Made by a program: the position numbers and the translations under genes
The notes under the pieces: generated by a model
What the model was told of the DNA's origin: nothing
Databases searched by the model: none
The model's input: only the letters and a program-made list of their open reading frames with translations
Shown here: in pieces, positions 43,031-53,696 of the stretch
Numbering within the stretch: position 1 is the first letter of the stretch
How the letters are laid out: each line of letters begins with the position of its first letter
DNA from: Phymatolithon calcareum
Lineage: Eukaryota > Rhodophyta > Florideophyceae > Hapalidiales
DNA length: 64,000 bases
Reading direction: 5' to 3'
Assembly: GCA_977006965.1 (NCBI GenBank)
Contig: OZ345365.1
Span: 744,001-808,000 of the forward strand

Positions 43031-44644
43031 ATGGCGCACACCGCGCTCGTAGGGCTGCTTTTGATACCGCTCCTCGCCGCCTGTGCGGATGCCCGACGTT
43101 GCGCACCGGACCTGGAAGCGCTGCCGTGCGGTGACTTTAAGGGTATCATCTACTCGCTCAACGATGGGACGCCAAAGCGTGTCAAAGAAGTTTCTTCATG
43201 GCAGGCGCCGAACGTTACCGCGCACTCGACGTTTGCGATTTCTGTGTGCAATTTCGGTAACTATGAGATCAAGGACACCACCATGCGCGGTGCTCCGCTG
43301 ATACCGACACTGGTGGGGTGGGTGGGGAAGAAGGCGCGTGTGCGCGTGCTGGTGCAGAATTCCGGTAACCTGCATGTTCAAAATCAGCTAGTTGTCGGTA
43401 TGGTTTTGCCAGAGGGTAAGCAGTACATGTGGCGGCACGGGGTAGGAAGGGTGGAGAAGAAGGTGGTTGCCCCGGATACGTCGATCATCGACAAGATTGT
43501 TGACGGTGTTGTCGCCGATGACGCGCACGTGGCTGTGGAGGTCAGGGACTCTGCCAACGTGATGCTGTTGAAGGGGTCGAAGGACTTGCATATCGGGAAG
43601 GGTACGCTGCTCAACGAAATCGTCAACGCGCGGAAGCCGCGGAATGGAGCGTGTGCAAAGTACGTTTGTTATGAGATTGTTGTGGCGGACTCGGCGAACG
43701 TGAAGGGTGTCGACGGAAAGGCGCATATGTATATCCGCGATGGACAGCTGGAAGATGAGACACTCGACACCGGTTGTCTTGGTCGCGATTCGTTCGTCAG
43801 TATCTCCAAACGTAGCGTGGCGAATGTGGATAATGTTGCCAACCTGCATATCTACGACGGCGAACTCTCCGACGAGACTGTGGATGCCGGCAACCTCCTT
43901 GGCGCTATCGTCAACATTCAGATGCTAGATGTCGGCAACGTTCGCAATGGGGATGACGTGCGAATTGTGGATGGGGAATTGGTGGACGAAATGGTCGATG
44001 CGAAGCATGTTGATAACGTATACATCAAGGTGGACGCTATGACTGTCGGTAATGTTATCGCGAATAAGGTCACGATCATTGAGGGTGAACTTGTGGACGA
44101 GGTGGTGGACACCGGTGCCCTTGTAGACTCTGACGTGTTGGTCAGTCTCAATGATGTGGGTAACGTGAAGGCATCCCACTCTGTCAGCATTTCGGAAAGC
44201 GAACTGGTGGACGAGGTGATCGACATTGGTTTCATGAAGGACACTGATGTGTCTGTCGATCTGCACAATGTCGGAAATGTACTTGCGGAAAACTCGATCG
44301 TGATCAATGGAGGCGAACTCGTCGATGAAGTGTTCGATTCCAAGTCACTTCAACGCGGATCGCTTAAATTGAAACTGAAGGATGTCGCCAACGTGCGTTG
44401 CTCGCCGGGTGCGACGTTGAGCGTCACAGATGGAGAACTGTTGGAGACCGTGGCGGACATATCCGGAAAAGTGGATCGCACCAAGGCGTCTGTGACAATT
44501 GAGAATAGCGGGTTTGCCAACTTGCCGAATGCGTCAATGACGTTTGTGAATGGGACGTTCGCAAAACAACCGGTGGAGGTTGATGTGAAGAGTACAGGGA
44601 TCAAGCTGACTGTACTTGCCGCCAAGCATACCGCGTGTGCGTAA
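43031..44644 (+). CDS. Secreted VGNV-repeat protein A (6 units)
   Basis: 537 residues from ATG at 43031. A signal peptide covers about 1-21 (MAHTALVGLLLIPLLAACAD), followed by the family motif RRCAPDLEALPCGDF. Residues 22-237 form a shared N-terminal region with degenerate turns of the same kind (NSGNLHV, DSANVML, DSANVKG). From 238 to 467 there are six units of 37-40 residues (GELVDExxD ... VGNV ... VxIxD), closed by a capping unit that starts GELLETVAD at 468. The alternation of hydrophobic and turn residues suggests a beta-solenoid; this is inference. N-glycosylation sequons such as NVT and NAS are present. There is no membrane anchor, so it is probably extracellular. Function unknown. It faces paralog B, and their 3' ends lie 2.5 kb apart. 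Confidence 0.9.
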   Translation: MAHTALVGLLLIPLLAACADARRCAPDLEALPCGDFKGIIYSLNDGTPKRVKEVSSWQAPNVTAHSTFAISVCNFGNYEIKDTTMRGAPLIPTLVGWVGKKARVRVLVQNSGNLHVQNQLVVGMVLPEGKQYMWRHGVGRVEKKVVAPDTSIIDKIVDGVVADDAHVAVEVRDSANVMLLKGSKDLHIGKGTLLNEIVNARKPRNGACAKYVCYEIVVADSANVKGVDGKAHMYIRDGQLEDETLDTGCLGRDSFVSISKRSVANVDNVANLHIYDGELSDETVDAGNLLGAIVNIQMLDVGNVRNGDDVRIVDGELVDEMVDAKHVDNVYIKVDAMTVGNVIANKVTIIEGELVDEVVDTGALVDSDVLVSLNDVGNVKASHSVSISESELVDEVIDIGFMKDTDVSVDLHNVGNVLAENSIVINGGELVDEVFDSKSLQRGSLKLKLKDVANVRCSPGATLSVTDGELLETVADISGKVDRTKASVTIENSGFANLPNASMTFVNGTFAKQPVEVDVKSTGIKLTVLAAKHTACA

Positions 44645-44857
44645 CATTCGAGGTGTCGATCTAAGGTGTGATCGCCTCAAACAATTGTATTTGTAGAGAG
44701 CTCAGCAATCTAACCTTCTTTGCGTGCGGCAGAGGAGAGTAATCCTAGGACCTTTGTACCCATCATTTAACTCTAATCGCAGAAGCGGCAGAGTGAGAAT
44801 GGCATGTCGCGGTGGCATATCGATTCTCGCTCCGTGTTTAGACTTTCTTCATTTTTA

Positions 44858-44863
44858 AATAAA
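44858..44863 (+). terminator. Poly(A) signal AATAAA for paralog A
   Basis: AATAAA in an AT-rich patch 214 bp after the stop codon. Confidence 0.5.
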
Positions 44864-45309
44864 TATATATTCATTCCCGTCTCGACCGACTTAGCTCCTC
44901 TATCCGTTGTAAAGCGCGAGCCACTTGTAACAGGCCGCTAAAAGTTGCGTACTGATGGAAGAATGTTGAGGCGTGAGAGCAGGGGTGATAAGATGCGGAA
45001 AGTTTTTTAAAACTGTTTTCTGGTGTCGAAAATGGAAGGACGTAATGTTTAGCATGTTGCCACTACGGAAGTATTCCGTGCTATTGATCTGTACTGCACT
45101 AGTGTTTGGTATGCTGACATCGACAGCAGCCTTCTGGGTCGATGTTTGCTTCAACGTATGTGCTGGAAGCCATCATGTTGATGATGATGTTCAAGTCAAG
45201 TGCGAGTTGACAAGGTTCTACGTTCTGCTCGCATTTCAGATTCTTGATGAAATGGCACCGATGGTATATCACTATTCCACAGCGGAAATGCACATAGCGC
45301 GCTTGGCAA

Positions 45310-45359
45310 GGTAGTCGTTGCAGATTCGAAAAAGCTTTTTCGAATCTGCAACGACCACC
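45310..45359. repeat. 50-bp near-perfect palindrome
   Basis: Two 25-bp arms meet at AAAAAGCTTTTT with no loop and one transition mismatch. Confidence 0.9.
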
Positions 45360-46269
45360 TGTCTCACGACATAAAGTTGGGCATGAAGCGGACGAAGTGC
45401 GATGTGCGAGTTGGTGGTTTCCACTGGGAACGGGCGAGTCGCCAAGACTCCGATAAAGTTCATCGATAGCCGACAACTTTGTTGCCATCAAAATCGAATA
45501 AATATTTTTGCGAAGAGCCGTTATGTGACATTTCACGCGACAAAAGCTGTCCTGTGTCCGCACTTGTCCGAGCCCTTGTCCCTGTACGTATCATACTGTA
45601 CTGTATTCCCTCTCTACTAATTACAGTGTATGAGCCGACGATGAAACTCCCCGTTGCATTGCTGGATGGAAACTGTAATGAGGAACAATTCAGGACAAAA
45701 TACAGTACTGTACAACACAGAACAGTATGATTCAGTAAGAGTTCTAAGAGTTGAAATTCAAATGCGAACGCACAGCTGTGTGACGTCATACAGTACAGTG
45801 ATTTATCGGTCCGGTGGAAGAGTGGACCGCTGGAAAGGCGGGAAAGCGGAATTATTTGAATTGCAAGGAAACGCTCATTTTTCTTCGAACAAAATTTGCC
45901 TCTGGTTGACTTCGGACTTGCACTCATCTGAAACGTCTTCCTTCCCTGTGCAAACTGCTGTATCTTCCTGCTGAGATTGTCGCACACTATCGCTCGGAAT
46001 GTTGGAATTCCAACAAAAAGCTCCTCCAAAAGTCCCTGTTGTCGGCTGATGGAGGAACAACTCTATGTTCTTTAGAAATGCTTTTAAGCTTTAAAAAGCT
46101 ATATTCCACCTTGAACCTGCACTGCCCAGAGGCAGCTTTTCATCAATCAGAAACCCAATCGCAACTCTGGGTTTCTCCGACGTTAAATCGCGTTTTAAAC
46201 TGACGAGCTGAGCTGAAGTCGAGAGTAGGGCCTCCGGCCCGAAACAGAATTACTATACTAAGGGTACAT

Positions 46270-46315
46270 GTTCAATGGAAACCGTTCAATATATATTGAA
46301 TAGTTTCCATTGAAC
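46270..46315. repeat. 46-bp near-perfect palindrome
   Basis: Arms GTTCAATGGAAAC..TTCAATATA and complement meet without a loop; a two-base mismatch block lies in each arm. Confidence 0.85.
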
Positions 46316-47052
46316 CTTTTATCCTCAGTCGACCAGAGCCTATTACTGTATTTTCTCCCCGTTGGTCATGTATCCGTCGCCTTCCACCATGAGCTCATTG
46401 ATACCTCCTCGACACGTGGTGGGAGATACTGTACTGCGCTAGTCGGGGGGTCGTGATGTTTCGAGTTTTACTTTCAGCAACAGTCGCTCATGTGGTTGAA
46501 CGTTCCTCCCTTATTGTGCGCACTGGAGTTCCAGTATTCTTTTCCATAATGCTTACGCTCCTACGGCGCCCTGCCCGACATATCCAGCAGAATACGCTAC
46601 GATGACAGTCAAGTTTCCTTGGCAATTCACACACTTTCTGGTCTGCACAAGGCTGTCATATCGAGCAAGACCGCCGGATACAAAGGCGATAGATCCATAA
46701 GAAAACTGGTCGCATTCTGACACTCTAGGATGATCTCAACGCTCATAGTGACGTGCAAAAGTACAACTTTCTCGCCACGGTCGCAACAAGGATGAACAAC
46801 TGTTGCACCGCAAAGTGTCCGCAGGGTGCTAATAACACAGTATCCTATTCTGCTCAGGTCGAACTCTCCTCGACTGGCAATGCTCCGGAAGGGCAGGCGA
46901 TGAAACCATGGTCGACGTGCAGCACCAGAACTTCATAAAGATACAATTTGTCGAATACTGGACCGTCGACGTCGTTGCGCCGATTATCCGACTCCAACCC
47001 CCACTCGCACCATCAGCGGTCGTATGAAGGACATGGCGATGTTCGCTCTATA

Positions 47053-47058
47053 TTTATT
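47053..47058 (-). terminator. Poly(A) signal AATAAA for paralog B
   Basis: AATAAA on the minus strand about 66 bp after the stop. The surrounding 3' UTR resembles that of paralog C (ATCAAT, TATTTAA, AATAAA spacing). Confidence 0.65.
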
Positions 47059-47123
47059 CAAACTTAAATAAATAATTGATTGCAGTATACTAACAGAACA
47101 TCCTCAACGTGCGAGGATACTAC

Positions 47124-49196
47124 CTATGCCGACAAGGGACACGGATCAAATGTTCCGGAAATCTTGACAACTTCGACTCCAGAATTCTTCCACGACACCT
47201 CAACAGGTTTCCTCGCTGCGGTTGCATTCACATAGGAGATTGATGCGTGATGCAGATTCGCGTACCCGCTGCGAACAATCCTCACTGACGCCCTGGTATC
47301 CTGCACTACACCGGTGATATCTGCAACCGTTTCGAGCAATTCGCCCTCCGTGACATTCAGCGTTGCACCCGGCAAGCATCGCACGTTGGCCACATCGTTC
47401 AATTTCAGCTGAAACGATCCTCGAATGATCGACTTGGAATCGAGCACTTCATCAACGAGCTCTCCCTGTCTGATGATGACCGTTTTGGCCCGCGCGTTTC
47501 CAACCTTATCCATCTCAACAAACAAATCGGAATCCTTCACATATCCTGTATCCACGACCTCGTCCACAAGTTCACCCTTGAAGATATCCAGCGCATGCGA
47601 TACGTACGCATTGCCGACATTCTTGAGTTTCAACCTGATTTTTGCTTCTATGAGAGACGTGGAATCGATCACCTCATCGACCAATTCGCCCTTCTTAATT
47701 GTCAAGTCGCGCGCGACAACGTTACCCACTTTACGCTCATCGATTATTATGTCGGTCTGTTTGATGAGACCGCAATCAATGATCTCGTCCACGAGTTCGC
47801 CCCTGAAGATGTCGACAGCACCCTTTGCGCGCACATTTCCGACATCCTTGAGTTTCAAATTGATCTTTCCGCCCATGAGTAACTTGCAATCCAGAACCTC
47901 ATCAACCAATTCGCCCTCGTCCACTCTGACGTCGTGCGCGACAACGTTTCCGACGTTGCGCATATCAACAGATACGTCGGTGTTCTTCACGAAACTGCAG
48001 TCAACGACCTCGTCCACCAGTTCGGCCTCACTAACTTTCACGCCGCCGGTTACACGAACATTGCCAACATCTTTCAGGGACACCAATACATCGGCATCGA
48101 TTAGCGCGCCTACATCCACCATCTCATCCACGAGTTCGCCGTCGATGACGGTAAGCGCATCGCCAACTACGTTGCCGATATTGACGGAACGCACATTGAT
48201 GTACGCGTTATCCACATGCTTGGCATCAATAACCTCGTCAACGAGTTCTCCATCGACAATACGCACATCACCGCCCTTTCGCACGTTACCAACATCATTC
48301 ATATTGACATTAACGATCGCTCCAAGCAAATTGGCGGCATCAACCGCTTCATCGGAAAGCTCGCCATCGTAAATGTGCAACTTCGCCACGTTATCCACAT
48401 TCGCTACATTAAGTTTTGTAATATTCACAAACGCATCGCGACCCAGACAACCGGTGTCCAGCGTTTCATCATCGAGTTGCCCGTCACGGATATACATCGC
48501 AGCCTTGCCATCCTCGCCCTTAACATTCGCAGAATTAGCCACAAGAATCTCGTAGCAAACGTAGTTGGCACACGCACCATCCGGCGGTTTCGGTGCGTTG
48601 AGCACCTCATTCATCAACGTCCCCTTGCCAATATGCAAATCCCTCGCACCTGCCAGAAGCCGAACATTACCGGAATTCCTAACCTCCACTGCAACGTGAG
48701 CGTCATCACCAACAAGCCCGTCGACAATCTTCCCAATGACAGCAGTATCCGGCGCTGACACCTTCTTCGCCCTGCGAAAGCCGACTCTCCATCTCCAACG
48801 CCATCGGTACCGCTTCCCCTCGGGCAGCACCATACCGATAACAAGCCGATGATGAACATCAAGGTTGCCGGAATTGTGTACGAGCACTCGAACACGCGCA
48901 TATTCTCCAACCCATCCCACAAGCGACGGAATGAAACTAGTGCCACGGACAGTCGTGTCATTAATTTGCAAGTTGCCGAAATTGCACACAGAAATCACAA
49001 ACGTCGAGTGCGCGGTAATGTTCGGCGCTTGCCAGTCGGAAACTTTCGACATGCGCTTGGCCGGCCCACCGTCGGCAGAGTAGACGAGACCGGAGAAATT
49101 ACCGCATGGTATCGCCTTCAATTCCGGCGCACATCGACGCGCATCTGCGAAAGCAACGAGCACCAAAAGCGCGGACGCGATTATCGCGCACGTCAT
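47124..49196 (-). CDS. Secreted VGNV-repeat protein B (10 units)
   Basis: 690 residues, ATG at 49196. Signal peptide about 1-19 (MTCAIIASALLVLVAFADA), then RRCAPELKAIPCGNF. The N-terminal region (to 238) is closely similar to A and C, with a private low-complexity insertion RWRWRWRVGFRR near residue 140. Ten units fill 239-617, followed by the GELLETVAD cap from 618. The first units (KHVDNAY..., ALIDADV...) and the last unit before the cap (VANVRCLPGATL) match their counterparts in A and C, so the extra four units relative to A lie inside. Units alternate 37 and 38 residues, a 75-residue dimer. DNA-level repeats are well diverged, so the expansion is old and the protein pattern is kept by selection. 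Probably extracellular; function unknown. Confidence 0.92.
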   Translation of the reverse strand: MTCAIIASALLVLVAFADARRCAPELKAIPCGNFSGLVYSADGGPAKRMSKVSDWQAPNITAHSTFVISVCNFGNLQINDTTVRGTSFIPSLVGWVGEYARVRVLVHNSGNLDVHHRLVIGMVLPEGKRYRWRWRWRVGFRRAKKVSAPDTAVIGKIVDGLVGDDAHVAVEVRNSGNVRLLAGARDLHIGKGTLMNEVLNAPKPPDGACANYVCYEILVANSANVKGEDGKAAMYIRDGQLDDETLDTGCLGRDAFVNITKLNVANVDNVAKLHIYDGELSDEAVDAANLLGAIVNVNMNDVGNVRKGGDVRIVDGELVDEVIDAKHVDNAYINVRSVNIGNVVGDALTVIDGELVDEMVDVGALIDADVLVSLKDVGNVRVTGGVKVSEAELVDEVVDCSFVKNTDVSVDMRNVGNVVAHDVRVDEGELVDEVLDCKLLMGGKINLKLKDVGNVRAKGAVDIFRGELVDEIIDCGLIKQTDIIIDERKVGNVVARDLTIKKGELVDEVIDSTSLIEAKIRLKLKNVGNAYVSHALDIFKGELVDEVVDTGYVKDSDLFVEMDKVGNARAKTVIIRQGELVDEVLDSKSIIRGSFQLKLNDVANVRCLPGATLNVTEGELLETVADITGVVQDTRASVRIVRSGYANLHHASISYVNATAARKPVEVSWKNSGVEVVKISGTFDPCPLSA

Positions 49197-52193
49197 CGCG
49201 TGGCGCCGCCGTCACCTCAACGGGAGTGCGGGCGAGTTTCGGCCTGTGGCGGCGTCAACGCTGCGGAAATCCTCGCGCAGCCGTTCGGCCGCAGCGCTCA
49301 CCTTCTCGGCGAGTCGTGCGCGGCGAGAGGTTGCCGGTGCGTTAGCTGCGTGGGTTGTGTGCTGTGCGGAGGATGTCGTGGGGGGCTCCAACACGACCGT
49401 GCAGCGCTGGGACGGATGTGCGAACTGTGGTGAGTGCATGTTGAATTCTTTCCATCAGGTGATGAGTTTCAAGCGCGCAATGCAACTCGCACATCGTAGG
49501 CAACGAGAAGTGCGTCAGTATCAAACGTGCGTTCGGTAAATGAGAAAATGTAAGTTGCAATTGGACGCATTGCTTCCTGTCAAAAAGCCCCTATCGGTCC
49601 GTGACTCACTTGTACATGTGTGTGGGGTCTGGGAATGATACGTACAAAAGAATTGCCGCCAATTTGGAAGGAGAGCTTACAGCATTGCGTGGTCTATTTT
49701 CATCGCAATGGTCAAATGTCTAAAACTATTAAAATTTAATGCAATTTTTGATCTTTACCACTAACAAATCGAAAAGTGTCATGTATGACTTGCCTGTTTT
49801 TGTGGCTTCACCAGAGTGCATCGCAAGTAACATCGATTGCACTACTGTAGCTGCGGTGTACTCCAAGTGCATAAGAATGCACCTGAATCGGAGTTATTCT
49901 CTGCTGCGGCGCCAGGCTCACAAGAAAACTGACCCTGCAAGGGTCAGAGAAGACCAGGGGCGAAGAGAGCTGGAGAGACTTGAATGGAAGAAAGAAAGAA
50001 GCAGACAAAACCCTCAAAAGGACAAACAGACAGAATAAGCATGTAGATGTCAGCGTCGTCCTTCGACGGCGACCTTAGCATGGCTGTCGACCTTGAGACA
50101 GGCTCACGAAAAGAGAGAAAGATACATTGAGCGAGATTGTCGCCGAACTGACTTGTGCGGCGAAACGGTTGCAGTCAAGTAGGTTTGGGATCACTCCAAT
50201 TCGGAGTGGTCGAAGGGACCTACAGGCGAGCTTGAGCGTGCACAATACAAGCAATCGAGCCGAAATCGGAAGTTCTTCCGCATCCCTTTACTTATAGGAG
50301 GGCGCAAACATATCTTTTATCCTACAACCGAAGCGAAAAACAGCGAATGCGTGCGCATGAGACACATTTCCTATTTGGCCATACATATCACTCAATGAGG
50401 CACCGAGGCGTCAACTCGAAGGAGAAACAAGAGCGCGCCTCCTCTGTACAGTCAAGGGTAAAAGCAGTCGGCACGACAGCGACACTCAATGTAGGTACAC
50501 GAGTACTGTAGAATACCAGGAGGGAGGGATTTGCCTAAAAGAGGCTGTTCCTGAGGCGAAGACTAGAAGAACCCACACCTCAAAAAAAAACCCTGAAGCT
50601 TTACAGGCAAAAGAATTCATCACCGCGGTAATGTAGCGCTCACGCCCGCTATACTACCGCAGTCGCTCTCGATAGTTGCACATGGGCCATAATACCGCTA
50701 ATCGCAATCTCATTTTAGCCAGGCTCTTGACCCGGAGTCACGGAACGAGATTGCTCTGACAAAACTGCTCTCAATTGCTACTGGTAACACACTTTTCGTC
50801 AAGATGAAAGCGGAAGACCAAAACAATACACATACAGTATTTTTATCGTTTTTGTCAACAATAAAAATAATTATTGTTATTGTTGTTACTAGAAATTTGT
50901 AAGAAAGAATAATCTGCACTGCGGGAGAGATCGGTCTCGCAGAGCATCTCATATTAGAGCTGTGAACTTCGCGCGCGCATATGGACAAGTCCAGAGCAGG
51001 TACCCAGCACTTAATGCTGCTGTCGTACATGTCCTATTTAATGTTGTAGATTGAGGAAGCTGTGTGTAGCGAGAACGTCTGAGGTTGTTGGTGTCAAGTT
51101 TTTCCGTTGTTACGTGTCCACAGAGTTTTATGTTGAGCTAAAGTAGATAATCCAAATGAGATTGCGGCCCATGCGAGTGGAAGCAAGTATGACCTATACG
51201 AGCGGCAATGGCCATATACAAACTCTTTTTCTAACGTTAAACGAACGAGCCAGTTCTGAAAGGCGACCGCACTGTTGCACGAAGATAATCGTTGACCACT
51301 GCTTCTTCTTCTTCTTCTTTAATGCAGTTTTCGGAGATGTCCTATAGCAACTCCCCATCCTTACGGCTACAGTAGACTTTAACAGATACGAGTGATATTT
51401 GACGTCACAACAGCTCTAAGCCGCACAAAGTGCAGAGCTTCGGGGAGCTTAACATCTAAATCTCTACGCAGCCAATCTTCAACCGCCGTCCTTCAAAGGG
51501 ATGACCCGGGTTGGAAACCATTTAGGATGCTCACGGTAGCTGGTCATCTCGTTACCTTCTTTCAACTCCTTCTGTCCTCTCTCCCAGCTTCCTTGAGCAT
51601 TGCGGCACACCACTCAGGGCGGAATCCGTGTAGTACCAAACTACCAGAAGGTCATAGTCTTCTCCCATGGGGAGAGACCACTGGTTCTGCAAGTGATATA
51701 AAAATATCTGAAGAAGAAAGACATCAACGCGAATGCCTCCCCACGACAAATTCACACAAGCCAGAAAATCCCTCTCTCTCTCTTGTAGGAAGCCAAGTCA
51801 CCGATTAACTTGGTGAGACAATTGGGGGATCCCCCAACTCGAGTACATCTGTTTGATGGACAGGATAGTGTGCGTCTCCACCAGTTCTGGAAGCAATGAT
51901 TGTACAAGTTTCCAGAAGTGTGCCATTTCAAAAAGTCATAGAAACAAGGGAATTTAGCAATTGATATAGCTGAGTAAAAGGAGATCGTATCGTTCCACGA
52001 TCCTCCACCTCGATCTCAGGATATGTCTCACTTATTGGCGCTTTAAAAAAGAGACTATTCGCTTGTGAAAACCGCCACTTCCGAACCCACCTCCCTCGTA
52101 AACTCGATACTTTAAGCAACCAAGTCGTCGGCCTCTTCCTTCACCATCACTTCCTCCGCACCAGCTCCAACCAACCGTCTAATCCAATTCGAC
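49197..52193. other. Intergenic, 3 kb, no supported gene
   Basis: 49197-49440 is GC-rich and probably holds the promoter of paralog B. ORFs at 49739-50038, 50710-51030 (minus) and 51392-51808 have no motif I recognise. A (TTC)n tract lies at about 51300-51320. Fragment Y is listed separately. Confidence 0.4.
51144..51213 (+). pseudogene. Shared coding fragment Y, copy 2
   Basis: Reads NPNEIAAHASGSKYDLYERQ, matching 27496-27566. The identity of the parent gene is unknown. Confidence 0.5.
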
Positions 52194-53666
52194 ATGGAGG
52201 CTACCGCGTTTGCTCTCTCCATCATTGCCGAAGCTCGCACTATTGCCATCCGTATCACGACCCGCATCGCCAGTATCCGTAATGTTTCAGAGACGTTTCG
52301 CATACTGAACGAAAAACTTGATCGCTTGACAGGGCAGCTCGCGAGAGTGGATGATGTGCTCCAGACGAGCCCCGGCGCAATTCCAAGTGAAGTTACTGTT
52401 GTAGTCGATGCCACTCTTCAGTCCGTCCGCGACGCGCTCATTCGTTCAAACTCAACCGTGGAGAAGGTTTGCTCGAAGGCGTTCCCAGGGGCCACCAGTG
52501 GCTCAAGGGCTAAGGTCGAGTCCATGATCCGTCGAAAATTCCGCGCCAAAACCATAAGCAACGCGATAAATGATATTCAAGCGCCTCTAGAAGAAGCCTC
52601 TTCTCAGACCTTGACCCTAATTTCAATGCTCGGTACAGGACTGAAAAATCAAAAACAGCAAAATACTCTTCTCCCGAAGCTCGAAAGCTTGCAAATCACC
52701 GGTAACGAGGAAGCTATTGCAAACGCTGCTGGACGCAAGGTCGACTTTTCCGCTAGGGCACCACTCGGAGCCGTGTCCGTCAGCATATTCATGATGCATG
52801 CGACACGGGGTGCGACGAAAAAAGCGCCTGAAGAGCCGACGGGTGACATGAGAAGGAGTATCGCGACGATCCTTAGGATTCGTGCAGGGCTGCCTATCGC
52901 TTTGGCAGTGTGTGGAAGCACAGTGGCGTTTTTGGCAGAAGAGAAAAGGAATTTTGAAGATGCATGTGACGCATACGCTGTGCAGCTGGAGAGAAAGAGA
53001 ACCGAACTTGGGAAAACGCAAGGCCCCGGAGGATCGAGCTTGAACTCCGGAATCATCCTCAGTCTGACAATCCTAGAAGCTAAATTCGTGCAATTGAAGT
53101 CAAGAAGTAATGTGGACCTTGAGTCTACGACCACTGATCTATACACTAGCCTTTGCGTCCTGAGATACCAGGCCCAGGTCCCAGTTTCTGTTCTGAGTTG
53201 CATGTGGCAGGTCGAAAATGATTTTGCATTTGAAATTGCGCGCCTCTTCAACAAGATGAGTCTCATCAAGCTCGCTTGTCATGAAAGTGCTGCAAAAGAA
53301 AGAAGTCTCATGCTTCATGAATTGCAGCTAGACTTTTGTAAGCGACAGGCCGAGGCGAAGAAGACAAGCTCCTCATGGCATGCGCGGATTCTCAGCGGAT
53401 ATATGGAACAAATGCCAAGCACGCCGAAGGGTTCATTGTCGCGTGAGAAAGACAATTCCTTTGAGCATGCACTGCTGGCCCACACACCAAGGCCGTCGTG
53501 GTCCATCCCCAACGACGGGTATGTACGTGTGAATCTTGCCCGACACTTGGTGTGTGCAAATCTGGGTACCGAACTTGCCGCTCTTCTTTTGGATGCACGA
53601 TGGACGAATGTTCGATTTGACATCGGTGGTATGTTGTCACTCAAGTCGGACTTTGAGTGTTGGTGA
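52194..53666 (+). CDS. NB-ARC (NLR-like) protein lacking the P-loop
   Basis: 490 residues from ATG at 52194. Residues 1-190 are a helical N-terminal region (RNVSETFRILNEKLDRLTGQ) as in STAND signalling proteins; the type is unknown. At about 200 the reading jumps directly into the late NB-ARC: ILRIRAGLPIALAV (GLPL, 231-236), DLYTSLCVLRYQAQVPVSVL and LMLHELQLDF (MHD-like LHEL, 374-378). It ends with the helical linker DGYVRVNLARHLVCANLGTE and SDFECW. The P-loop, Walker B and RNBS blocks (about 150-200 residues) are missing, and no WD40 or other sensor repeats follow. Family members bind ADP/ATP and act as switches; this protein cannot bind nucleotide in the usual way. The frame is open throughout, so it may be expressed as a truncated regulator or be a fresh pseudogene. 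Broken relatives lie at 16047 and 27871. Confidence 0.8.
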   Translation: MEATAFALSIIAEARTIAIRITTRIASIRNVSETFRILNEKLDRLTGQLARVDDVLQTSPGAIPSEVTVVVDATLQSVRDALIRSNSTVEKVCSKAFPGATSGSRAKVESMIRRKFRAKTISNAINDIQAPLEEASSQTLTLISMLGTGLKNQKQQNTLLPKLESLQITGNEEAIANAAGRKVDFSARAPLGAVSVSIFMMHATRGATKKAPEEPTGDMRRSIATILRIRAGLPIALAVCGSTVAFLAEEKRNFEDACDAYAVQLERKRTELGKTQGPGGSSLNSGIILSLTILEAKFVQLKSRSNVDLESTTTDLYTSLCVLRYQAQVPVSVLSCMWQVENDFAFEIARLFNKMSLIKLACHESAAKERSLMLHELQLDFCKRQAEAKKTSSSWHARILSGYMEQMPSTPKGSLSREKDNSFEHALLAHTPRPSWSIPNDGYVRVNLARHLVCANLGTELAALLLDARWTNVRFDIGGMLSLKSDFECW

Positions 53667-53696
53667 CTCTTGGGTCGATGGTCAAAATAGGGGGTA

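Larger units (their letters stand above)
44645..47123. other. Intergenic between convergent paralogs, no supported gene
   Basis: Contains two large palindromes (listed separately) and frequent TACTGTAC-like motifs (45595-45800). Open frames at 44973-45314, 45460-46029 (minus) and 45654-45974 overlap and carry no known motif. Confidence 0.4.

Noticed and set aside
45460-46029. 189-codon minus-strand ORF
   Set aside because: No motif or paralog; it crosses short simple motifs (TACTGTAC) and overlaps several other open frames, so coding is unsupported.
47425-48372. 315-codon plus-strand ORF rich in Thr/Ser
   Set aside because: Antisense shadow of the VGNV repeats in paralog B; a similar Ser/Thr-rich reading appears opposite each paralog.
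52112-53269. Several minus-strand ORFs
   Set aside because: Shadows of the NB-ARC gene, whose plus frame has matching motifs in a second copy.
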